Shown in pieces: positions 4,993 through 10,569 of a DNA stretch of 10,569 nucleotides; the first letter of the stretch is position 1; the number at the start of each line of letters is the position of its first letter. Both the position numbers and the translations under genes were made by a program. A model generated the notes under the pieces. It ran no database searches, was not told where the DNA came from, and worked only from the letters and a program-made list of their open reading frames with translations. The DNA comes from GWB1-54-5 sp035290085 (GTDB taxonomy: Bacteria; Patescibacteriota; Gracilibacteria; Peribacterales; Peribacteraceae): the NCBI GenBank assembly GCA_035290085.1, contig DATDVK010000010.1, positions 1 through 10,569 on the forward strand, read 5' to 3'.

Positions 4993-6101
4993 AGTGCCAG
5001 AAAATCCTGGAAGAACTGGCCGTACTGCTTTCCAATGGCATCCCAGGAAAAGTACTCCTCTATACGTGCACGTGCTGCCTTCCCGAGGGAACGGCATTTG
5101 GCAGGATCATCGAGAAGACGGCGGACATGGGAGCGCAGAGCCTCCCTGTCCCCTGGGGGGAAGAGGAAACCCGCTACGCCATTCTGGATGAGGAAACGGT
5201 TCCCTCCCACATCGCTCGCGATGCAGGCGCAGCTGCTGCTCATGGCTTCCATGAGTGCATTGCTTAAGCCCTCACTGTAACTCGGGAGTACGAAGATCTC
5301 TGTGGTAGAAAGCACCGCAGGAATGTCTGCACGTAACCCTGTGAAGGAAACATCGCCACCGTACCGGGCAACAAGCGAATGCCCCTTCTTATGCCAACCG
5401 ACCACCTGCACTTTGAGATGGGGATAGTCCTTTTTCAGAGGAACAACCGCCGCAAGAAAATCATCGACTCCCTTCACGGATTCCAGGCGACCGATGTACG
5501 TGACGATGGCCCCCTCCCGATGTGCATGATCATGATGAAACGGCACAGGATCGATACCCGTCGGGATGACATGAGTCTTGCGTGCAATGCCGAGCAGACG
5601 GAGGAGCCTCAGCGGCTGCGGATGGAATGTGATGACCTGCGATGCGAAGAGGAGGAGGAGCCAGCCAAGCGTCCAGGCATAGAGAGCGCTGCACACACGT
5701 GGGAACCACCCCCTCGGCCACCAGGTCATGCCGACGAATGCGTCCGTTGCGAGGAGCACTTTCCTGCCTGTGAGACGGAGAGGGATAATAGAGAGGGAAG
5801 ACCAGAAGAGAAGCTTGTTCACAACGATGATGTCCGGGTTTTCTTTCTTCACAAGACGCCGCACATATCCCGCAAACCCCAGGGCGATGCCGTAGTTCCA
5901 GGGATCGGGCAGAAAGAAATCCTTCCGGTAGTGGACCGTGAGCGTGTCTGAAATCCGCTCCACCTTCGTCTGCGGCCCCATGCACACGGCGGTGACACTG
6001 TAGCCAAGGCGCTGCCAGAGATCCGCGAGCTTCACTGAGCTCACCATCCATCGGTGCTCTTCTTTCCAGTACGGCGATAGCAGGAGAATTTTCCTCATCA
6101 T
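4989..6101 (-). CDS. Glycosyltransferase, GT4 family (GT-B fold, retaining)
   Basis: A 370-residue GT4 enzyme. The frame opens further upstream (6170), but residues before 6101 are encoded by the hairpin sequences of the gap, so I start at the ATG pair 6101/6098 (MMRKILLLSPYW). The acceptor domain runs to about residue 175 and contains two strongly hydrophobic stretches (about 71-82 and 138-156, LYAWTLGWLLLLFASQVI), which suggest membrane contact. The donor domain starts with VIPTG (178-182) and TYIGRLESVKG (201-211; R205 and K210 fit the phosphate-binding pair). The EX7E motif is E277 and E285 (SEGLSNALME), followed by ASDVGGNRFLIQNGVAGFLF (295-314). Function is transfer of a sugar to a membrane-bound acceptor; specificity is unknown. 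It overlaps the next GT4 gene by four bases, so the two enzymes are likely made together and act in sequence. Confidence 0.92.
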   Translation of the reverse strand: MMRKILLLSPYWKEEHRWMVSSVKLADLWQRLGYSVTAVCMGPQTKVERISDTLTVHYRKDFFLPDPWNYGIALGFAGYVRRLVKKENPDIIVVNKLLFWSSLSIIPLRLTGRKVLLATDAFVGMTWWPRGWFPRVCSALYAWTLGWLLLLFASQVITFHPQPLRLLRLLGIARKTHVIPTGIDPVPFHHDHAHREGAIVTYIGRLESVKGVDDFLAAVVPLKKDYPHLKVQVVGWHKKGHSLVARYGGDVSFTGLRADIPAVLSTTEIFVLPSYSEGLSNALMEAMSSSCACIASDVGGNRFLIQNGVAGFLFPPGDREALRSHVRRLLDDPAKCRSLGKAARARIEEYFSWDAIGKQYGQFFQDFLAL

Positions 6102-6118
6102 AGGAACGAAAGTGGCGA

Positions 6119-6137
6119 AGGCAGGCTCCGCCTGCCT
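6119..6137. repeat. Compact GC-rich hairpin (8-bp stem, 3-base loop)
   Basis: AGGCAGGC (6119-6126) and GCCTGCCT (6130-6137) are exact reverse complements around a 3-base loop. The element lies about 20 bases upstream of the GT4 start at 6101. It lacks a T-run on either strand. It could be a palindromic repeat of the extragenic type or a structure in the leader of the GT4 mRNA. Confidence 0.6.
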
Positions 6138-6167
6138 GGAGCCACACCTTGAAGGGAAAGGATGGCC

Positions 6168-6200
6168 CATGGAAGGAAAACCGCAGGTTTTCCTTCCATG
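6168..6200. repeat. Perfect 15-bp inverted repeat with 3-base loop
   Basis: CATGGAAGGAAAACC (6168-6182) and GGTTTTCCTTCCATG (6186-6200) are perfect reverse complements separated by GCA. On the minus strand it begins 10 bases after the TAA stop of the DUF2304 gene (6210-6212). As RNA it would be a very stable hairpin, but neither strand has a T-run directly after it. It may end, stabilise or punctuate the message between DUF2304 and the GT4 pair. Confidence 0.8.
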
Positions 6201-6209
6201 TAAGACATA

Positions 6210-6572
6210 TTAACGCTTATCGTCCTCCTCTTCGACAGATAGCCCTTTCTTCTGGAGAGCGATCTTGCGAATAAGGCGTGTCTGACGCTGTTCCAGTTCC
6301 TCCAGCCGTATGACGAGGTAGAAAACGATGAAGAAGAGGATACCAAGGAATGTCACGAGCACGGCGTTCTCCCTGTTCTTAATGCCCGTCACCATCGTGA
6401 GGTACGTGATGGAATCCGGCTCAATGGCAATGTACGCAATCGCAGACCAGAACGCCGTCCACAGAATCGCCTCCCACACCGTTTTCTTCTGCTTGAACAC
6501 AAGATTCCATGCGTACACAATCGCAACAAATGAGACAAGGGGCGCAATGATTTGGTATGCAGTGAGGTGCAT
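6210..6572 (-). CDS. DUF2304 family membrane protein
   Basis: A 120-residue protein with three predicted membrane helices at about residues 7-26, 32-50 and 69-90, followed by a highly charged tail (91-120) that is likely helical or coiled. The segment TGIKNRENAVLVTFLGILFF (62-81) is the hallmark of DUF2304. Members of this family are typically found beside GT2 glycosyltransferases, which is the case here (6634-7314). Their exact role is not established; a membrane anchor or partner for a polyprenyl-phosphate glycosyltransferase is a common guess. The start at 6572 is the only ATG that includes the first helix. TACAAT, a good -10 hexamer, lies 7 bases before it, with no Shine-Dalgarno sequence, so this gene may also be transcribed separately from its upstream neighbours as a leaderless message. 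Confidence 0.87.
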   Translation of the reverse strand: MHLTAYQIIAPLVSFVAIVYAWNLVFKQKKTVWEAILWTAFWSAIAYIAIEPDSITYLTMVTGIKNRENAVLVTFLGILFFIVFYLVIRLEELEQRQTRLIRKIALQKKGLSVEEEDDKR

Positions 6573-6579
6573 GGGACCG

Positions 6580-6585
6580 ATTGTA
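6580..6585 (-). promoter_or_regulatory. -10-like hexamer TACAAT close to the DUF2304 start
   Basis: On the minus strand TACAAT matches five of six -10 consensus positions and is preceded by GA. It lies 7 bases before the ATG at 6572, so transcription would start at the start codon itself. No good -35 is visible, and the sequence between it and the GT2 stop is GC-rich. Confidence 0.45.
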
Positions 6586-6613
6586 TCCCGGGAAGGGGGA
6601 ATGCACCACCCTA

Positions 6614-6631
6614 TTGGCCCGGACGGGCCAA
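6614..6631. repeat. GC-rich hairpin just after the GT2 stop
   Basis: TTGGCCC (6614-6620) and GGGCCAA (6625-6631) are exact reverse complements around a 4-base loop. It starts two bases after the TAG stop of the GT2 gene (6634-6636) on the minus strand. There is no T-run after it, so termination is possible but not shown. The DUF2304 -10 element lies a short way downstream, which fits a transcript boundary here. Confidence 0.55.
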
Positions 6632-6633
6632 CC

Positions 6634-7314
6634 CTACCGCAGGAAAGACCGCAGTAATATTTTCAGTGCCGTCTTCACGCCGGAGGCAAAGGACTGGCCT
6701 TTCGCCATCGTGTACTCCGAATAGATGACCTTCGTAGGGATCTCCTTCATACGCCAGTGCCGCTGCACGGATTCCCGGACAATCTCGGTACAGAATTCAT
6801 ACCTGCTCATGCGGATATCGATCTCGCGCACGGCCCTCGGCCCGAATACCTTAAACCCGCACTGGCTGTCGGAAACCCATTTCCCTGTGACGGCAAACGT
6901 GAGAATGTTCCCGATGCCATTGAACACACGGCGGATGAAAGGGATGCGGTTGCGTACGCCAAAGCGATTGGCAAAAACAATATCTGCTTTGCCATCGAGC
7001 ACCGGCTGGAGCATGGCGGGAATATCGTGCGGATCGTGCTGCCCGTCCGCATCGAGCGTAATGACAATGTCGGCTCCCATCGCACGCGCCGCCTCAATGC
7101 CCGTCATTGTTGCCGCACCGGCACCACAATTATCCACATGTTGAATAACGAGCGCTCCCGCTTTCTCCGCCACCGCAGGCGTACCGTCTTTTGATCCATC
7201 CGCCACCACAATCACCGTATCGACGTACTCCATTGCGGAAGTAATGACATGTGTCACTCTCGTCTCCTCATTGTACGCGGGGATGACAGCGACGATACGA
7301 CGTTTCTCGCTCAT
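6634..7314 (-). CDS. GT2 family glycosyltransferase, polyprenyl-phosphate type
   Basis: A 226-residue GT-A fold enzyme similar to dolichol/undecaprenyl-phosphate sugar transferases, which load a single sugar onto a polyprenyl phosphate for use outside the cell. The frame is open to 7359 but the family start is the ATG at 7314 (MSEKRRIVAVIPAYNEE), four bases after the stop of the preceding gene. Motifs: PAYNEE (12-17); VVADGSKDGT (36-45), where the first residue of the usual DDGS motif is alanine (A38); VITLDADGQHDP (84-95), holding the metal-binding DAD (88-90); SDSQCGFK (148-155); and the E/C-rich RYEFCTEIV (171-179). It ends with a basic amphipathic helix (about 205-226) and has no membrane helices of its own, which fits dependence on a membrane partner such as the DUF2304 protein next to it. 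The sugar and the lipid are not known. Confidence 0.92.
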   Translation of the reverse strand: MSEKRRIVAVIPAYNEETRVTHVITSAMEYVDTVIVVADGSKDGTPAVAEKAGALVIQHVDNCGAGAATMTGIEAARAMGADIVITLDADGQHDPHDIPAMLQPVLDGKADIVFANRFGVRNRIPFIRRVFNGIGNILTFAVTGKWVSDSQCGFKVFGPRAVREIDIRMSRYEFCTEIVRESVQRHWRMKEIPTKVIYSEYTMAKGQSFASGVKTALKILLRSFLR

Positions 7315-7318
7315 AGGA

Positions 7319-10144
7319 TTATGGGATGAGGATAAAGGATACCCCCGCTCCCGGATCATTCAGAACAATCTGCATACCACTCTCGGGATTGTTGAGGTAG
7401 TTCACAAAATCACTCACCTTCTTGTGGAGTGTCCCCTGCGGATTCCGCTCAATTGTCGCCGTGTTCGTATCGAAGATAATGCTATTGAATCCGAGTGATT
7501 TGAGCCTCGCCGTGGTAAGCTTGGGATCCCGCTCCTGGTAGATGCAGTTGAAGAGGTCCAGCTGGTGGTCAGCCGCTCCTATGATCTCCAGATTGCGCGG
7601 AATAAAGTACGGAATGAATGTCCCGACACGGTAGAGGTACGGGCGATCAGATACTTTCTCGTACCGATCCAGAACAATATCAGCAATGTCATCGTAGTGC
7701 GGAATGGTGCGTTCGCGGAGCGTTTCGTACGAGACCTTGCCCATAGGGTACTCAAAGAGGTTCTTCTGCATGTCGTACTGCCAGAAGCGATTGTTGAAGA
7801 CGATGAGAAGCCAGAAGCAGAGGAGCACACTCATCACGCTGCGGCTTGGGAGATCGGGCGCTTTGATGAACAGCACTTCAAGGCCGATCACCAGACCGAG
7901 GAATGTGCCAATGCCGTACCAGGGAATACCACGCGCCAGGAATGTCCACTGCAGCAACATGAAGAGCGTGCCCGCAAAGAGCCAGCGGACCCACCTGTTC
8001 TCCTTGCGCCAGAAGAACGGGAGGAGAAGGAGGAGCGGGAAGAGCAGGAGTCCCGGCATCGTCGTGACGTAGTACCCTGCACTGTCGAGATTCATCACCA
8101 AACGCCACGGCAGCTTGAGGTAGTGCCCCCACCCCTGACGGAACCCCCAGTACCGGCCAAGTTCTTCCTTGTCGCCTGTGGGAGTACAGGCAGGATCACT
8201 GAGATCTACTTTCAGATCCTCGGGCAGACTCCGCACTTCACGGTGGCCCTCTGCACTCGCGGAACCTGAAATGTCCATGAGCGGCGTGAGGTAGTTGGGT
8301 GCGCCGAGTTCCATGCGGGGAATGATGTTCCCCATGAGGAAATTGTTATGCACAATCCACGGTGCAATGGAGAGAGCCATGGCAGCCATGAGGACGCCGA
8401 TGGACTTCAGGGCAAGCGGAATATTCTCTTTCCGTTTCACAATTCCAAACCCGATCATTGAAATACCAAGGATCAATGCGACGAGAACAAACGCATTCTG
8501 CGAGATGAGATCCGGATTCCCGGAAATACGCTCGAGAATTTCATGAACGCCAAGGAGCCCTCTCTTACCGAACACAGCGATGACAAGAAGCACCGATCCT
8601 ATGAACGCGTACCAGTGGAACAGCGCACCCATGAGCACGGCACCGGCCGCTGTAATGACCATGATGGTTGTCGGCTTGGTTGCAAACGCAAAACCAAAGA
8701 ACACGCCGCACAGAACCAGCCATCGGAATGTACGCACCGGTGCGGATTCTTCCGATTCCCCCTTGGGAAAGAGAAAAAGAAACAGAGTAAGCATACCCAG
8801 CGCCCCCCACATGAAGACAGCGTTATCGATCTTCATGTCCGCGAAGGAGAAGTGACCCACCATGGGCAGCGTGTAGTAGAGCACTGCGGCAAGGATGCCC
8901 CGCCCGCGACCAAGGAACACCGTCCCAAAGGCAACAACAGTGAGAACTGCAAGGAGACCGGCCATCCAGTTGATGAGCATGGATGCCGTAGCACCGAAGA
9001 CGCTGCTGTACCCGAAGAGGAGGAACCCGAGCGAGGAGAGGTACTCCCACACAAACGGCGCCATGGAGAAGATGAACTTCCCATAGCTCACCATGAGTCT
9101 CGGCCGGTTGATGTAGCTCCCAAGATCATCCCACCCGATGGGGAACGGCCGTACAACATTGAGGAAATTGAGCGCGAGATAGCTCACAAGCAACCACACG
9201 AAAAAGACAGAGGCACTATGCCATGGCTGGCAAACCGGAACGGACTCCTGAAAGAATGCACGCACCCAAAAGAGCACATGGCGGTAGCAGAGGATCGGCA
9301 GCGCGACAATGAGTACCCAACCGGCTGTCGCAGTGAGTATACCCATGACCGCAAGTGTCCAGAGGAATACAACCCATGCACACGCCCCAAGGGCCATGCT
9401 CAGCATACCTTCCACAAAAAGGCTTTCGTGCCGGAGCTTGAGCAGCGTGAAAAGGAAATGCCCGAGCACGAGGAGTTCGAAGAGGACGAGAGAGATAAAG
9501 AACACTTGCAGGAGAACCTTCGAGATGAATGAACCGTAGATGCAGCGGGGTGAAATGAGGTACTGCTTTGCAGCAGACGTGAACTGGCCATCCGGCACAA
9601 GGCACCCGGCATCCTGCAGCCGCTGGAAGTTTCCCTGCAGTAGTGCCAGAGATTCAGGACCGACATCGCGGTATACCTGAGGATTCGGTTCCACTATCCG
9701 CCGCAGCGGCACGGTCTGCATGCCGGACGTTGTGGGGGCTTCCGTGCTTCCGAGGCTGATGGTGGTGAAGATGCCGAAGAGCGCGAGGAGGAAGAACGCC
9801 GCCACATGCCACGGACGCAGCCGCATTTGTAATGCAAACCGCCCCGTGCGCACACCCATCCAGAAAAGGAGCGCTGCATAGATTACCGCGCTGAAAATGC
9901 CGTACCACAGCAGAGGACGCAGGCGTTCAAATGTCCGCCCGACCATGGGGAAGAGGGCAAAGAGCCCGCGACATGCGAGCTCTTCCGCTTCGCAGAACTG
10001 CTTCAGGCGCTCCTGCGCTTCCCCGCTGAGAAGCACGGAATCGTGCACCGGCACACCCAGGTACACGAGCAATGTGTAGATTCCCCACAGGAGGAGAGAG
10101 ACGAAAAGGGCAATGGAAAGTCTTTGGATTGTCTTCTGTTGCAT
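7319..10144 (-). CDS. Large polytopic membrane protein, GT-C-like glycosyltransferase
   Basis: A 941-residue membrane protein starting at 10144; the frame is open to 10357 but the ATG at 10144 begins just before the first membrane helix (about 9-30). There are many further helices (roughly 79-97, 112-131, 207-235, 243-285, 312-330, 383-412, 414-430, 444-460, 475-525, 550-570, 580-597, 695-712, 720-760, 770-784). The core from residue 312 resembles GT-C enzymes, which take a polyprenyl-linked sugar on the outer face: a long loop after a helix contains IGWDDLGSY (336-344) with paired acids D339-D340, and FADMKID (434-440) follows later. An extra membrane part (1-300) precedes this core, with Cys pairs C51/C58 and C181/C201 in loops predicted to be outside. 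The C-terminal part (about 790-941) is soluble and ends with LGFNSIIFDTNTATIER (884-900). It is the first gene of the five-gene run. GT-C assignment is by pattern, not proven. Confidence 0.8.
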   Translation of the reverse strand: MQQKTIQRLSIALFVSLLLWGIYTLLVYLGVPVHDSVLLSGEAQERLKQFCEAEELACRGLFALFPMVGRTFERLRPLLWYGIFSAVIYAALLFWMGVRTGRFALQMRLRPWHVAAFFLLALFGIFTTISLGSTEAPTTSGMQTVPLRRIVEPNPQVYRDVGPESLALLQGNFQRLQDAGCLVPDGQFTSAAKQYLISPRCIYGSFISKVLLQVFFISLVLFELLVLGHFLFTLLKLRHESLFVEGMLSMALGACAWVVFLWTLAVMGILTATAGWVLIVALPILCYRHVLFWVRAFFQESVPVCQPWHSASVFFVWLLVSYLALNFLNVVRPFPIGWDDLGSYINRPRLMVSYGKFIFSMAPFVWEYLSSLGFLLFGYSSVFGATASMLINWMAGLLAVLTVVAFGTVFLGRGRGILAAVLYYTLPMVGHFSFADMKIDNAVFMWGALGMLTLFLFLFPKGESEESAPVRTFRWLVLCGVFFGFAFATKPTTIMVITAAGAVLMGALFHWYAFIGSVLLVIAVFGKRGLLGVHEILERISGNPDLISQNAFVLVALILGISMIGFGIVKRKENIPLALKSIGVLMAAMALSIAPWIVHNNFLMGNIIPRMELGAPNYLTPLMDISGSASAEGHREVRSLPEDLKVDLSDPACTPTGDKEELGRYWGFRQGWGHYLKLPWRLVMNLDSAGYYVTTMPGLLLFPLLLLLPFFWRKENRWVRWLFAGTLFMLLQWTFLARGIPWYGIGTFLGLVIGLEVLFIKAPDLPSRSVMSVLLCFWLLIVFNNRFWQYDMQKNLFEYPMGKVSYETLRERTIPHYDDIADIVLDRYEKVSDRPYLYRVGTFIPYFIPRNLEIIGAADHQLDLFNCIYQERDPKLTTARLKSLGFNSIIFDTNTATIERNPQGTLHKKVSDFVNYLNNPESGMQIVLNDPGAGVSFILIP

Positions 10145-10233
10145 AGAAAAGGAGACGCAGTAAACCTGAGCAAGCCTAGCAGAGAAAACGGGAGAAAACA
10201 CCTGTAAAGAGGCATGAGAGGCACCAAACATGC

Positions 10234-10239
10234 TACCAT
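10234..10239 (+). promoter_or_regulatory. Weak -10-like hexamer before sufS
   Basis: TACCAT matches four of six -10 positions and lies 8 bases before the ATG at 10248; no -35 is visible. The region also has AGAGGCA twice (10209-10215 and 10218-10224) and the inverted form GCCTCT at 10242-10247, which could be an operator, but these are short and may be chance. No Shine-Dalgarno sequence is present. Confidence 0.25.
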
Positions 10240-10247
10240 AGGCCTCT

Positions 10248-10569
10248 ATGGCACTCGATGTCCAGGCGGTGCGGCGGCAGTTCTCGGTGTTCGCAGGGAA
10301 AGATGCCCCCCTGTATTTCGACAGCGCCGCCACCGCACAAACACCGGACGCAGTCATAGAAGCGATGAACGAGTACTACCGCACCTACTGCGCGAACGTG
10401 CACCGCGGTATGCATGCACTGACGGAACGGGCCACGCTCCGCTACGAAGAAGCCCGCAAGACAGTAGGCGCATTCATCAATGCGAAGTATCCCCGCGAGA
10501 TCGTCTTCACGAAGAACTGCACCGAATCCATCAACCTTGTCGCCCGTGCATGGGGGGAGCAGAACCTCC
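10248..10569 (+). CDS. sufS: Cysteine desulfurase SufS/CsdA type, N-terminal part (cut by window edge)
   Basis: The first 107 residues of a class-V aminotransferase-fold, PLP-dependent cysteine desulfurase, which takes sulfur from cysteine for iron-sulfur cluster assembly (SUF pathway, cytoplasm). The start at 10248 gives the usual length before the first conserved block. Marks: PLYFDSAATAQTPDAVIEAM (21-40), NVHRGMHALTERAT (50-63), YEEARKTVGAFI (66-77) and EIVFTKNCTESINLVARAWG (84-103). This series is diagnostic for the SufS/CsdA group rather than IscS. The position usually read GTTE in this family is NCTE here (90-93). The catalytic lysine and cysteine lie beyond the window. It is divergent from the glycosyltransferase run with a 103-base spacer and probably starts a different operon. 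Confidence 0.94.
   Translation, partial: MALDVQAVRRQFSVFAGKDAPLYFDSAATAQTPDAVIEAMNEYYRTYCANVHRGMHALTERATLRYEEARKTVGAFINAKYPREIVFTKNCTESINLVARAWGEQNL

Noticed and set aside
4993..5097. N-terminal extension of the GT4 gene that starts at 4992
   Set aside because: The extension overlaps the preceding GT4 coding region in another frame. The ATGA overlap at 4989-4992 and the beta strand directly after it fix the start.
6168..6200. Classic Rho-independent terminator
   Set aside because: The stem is strong, but neither strand has a run of T directly after it, so I list it as an inverted repeat of unproven function.
7807..7826. Heptad-like AGAAGCC followed by AGAAGC inside the GT-C gene
   Set aside because: Only two units, in the middle of a coding region, without an inverted partner arm; it encodes ordinary residues of a membrane segment, so chance is likely.
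8543..9532. A 329-codon open frame on the plus strand inside the GT-C gene
   Set aside because: It is antisense to a clear membrane protein; its product is an extremely charged, His/Glu/Arg-rich chain with no recognisable domain, which is what the opposite strand of hydrophobic codons gives.
10145..10357. N-terminal extension of the GT-C-like protein by 71 residues
   Set aside because: It would overlap the sufS start region on the other strand and add residues with no membrane or domain character. The ATG at 10144 precedes the first helix directly.

Overview
This window is a piece of a bacterial chromosome, a little over half G+C by eye, that is almost entirely a glycan-building locus. Eleven genes are supported: eight encode glycosyltransferases or nucleotide-sugar enzymes, one encodes a membrane partner protein of glycosyltransferases, one encodes a small membrane protein of unknown function, and one is the start of an iron-sulfur cluster gene. 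The organism cannot be named from this sequence alone. The compact genes, the near absence of Shine-Dalgarno sequences, the 70-residue membrane protein and the long GT-C-like protein remind me of Candidate Phyla Radiation (Patescibacteria) genomes, perhaps the Peregrinibacteria/Peribacteria side. That placement is an impression, not a result. The genetic code looks standard, with TAA, TAG and TGA all acting as stops.

Layout, left to right. Positions 1-1534 hold two leftward GT4-type glycosyltransferases, the first cut by the window edge. Positions 1535-1772 are a non-coding spacer with a long imperfect palindrome and the best sigma70-type promoter in the window. That promoter drives a rightward 70-residue membrane protein (1773-1985). 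Next come rmlB (leftward, 2029-2982) and rmlA (rightward, 3122-3898), divergent from a shared, overlapping promoter region. Then a leftward run of five genes reads from 10144 down to 3934: a GT-C-like polytopic membrane protein, a GT2 glycosyltransferase, a DUF2304 protein and two GT4 glycosyltransferases that overlap by an ATGA. At the right edge, a rightward sufS-type cysteine desulfurase begins at 10248 and runs out of the window.

How the genes fit together: RmlA and RmlB make dTDP-glucose and then dTDP-4-keto-6-deoxyglucose, the first two steps to dTDP-rhamnose and related sugars. The GT4 enzymes are the likely cytoplasmic assemblers of an oligosaccharide. The GT2/DUF2304 pair resembles systems that load a sugar onto a polyprenyl phosphate. 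The GT-C-like protein would then transfer such a sugar on the outer face of the membrane. The final glycan (cell wall, S-layer or exopolysaccharide) cannot be told from here, and rmlC and rmlD are not in the window.

The most unusual signals are not genes. (1) Both convergent gene junctions (1987-2056 and 3881-3957) are built of 7-base units kept in exact phase and arranged as inverted arrays, and three of the four neighbouring stop codons lie inside these units. (2) Four genes have a near-consensus -10 hexamer only 6-7 bases before the start codon (a fifth has a weaker one at 8 bases) and no Shine-Dalgarno sequence, which points to leaderless transcripts. (3) A perfect 15-base-pair inverted repeat and a compact 8-base-pair hairpin sit together in one gap of the five-gene run.
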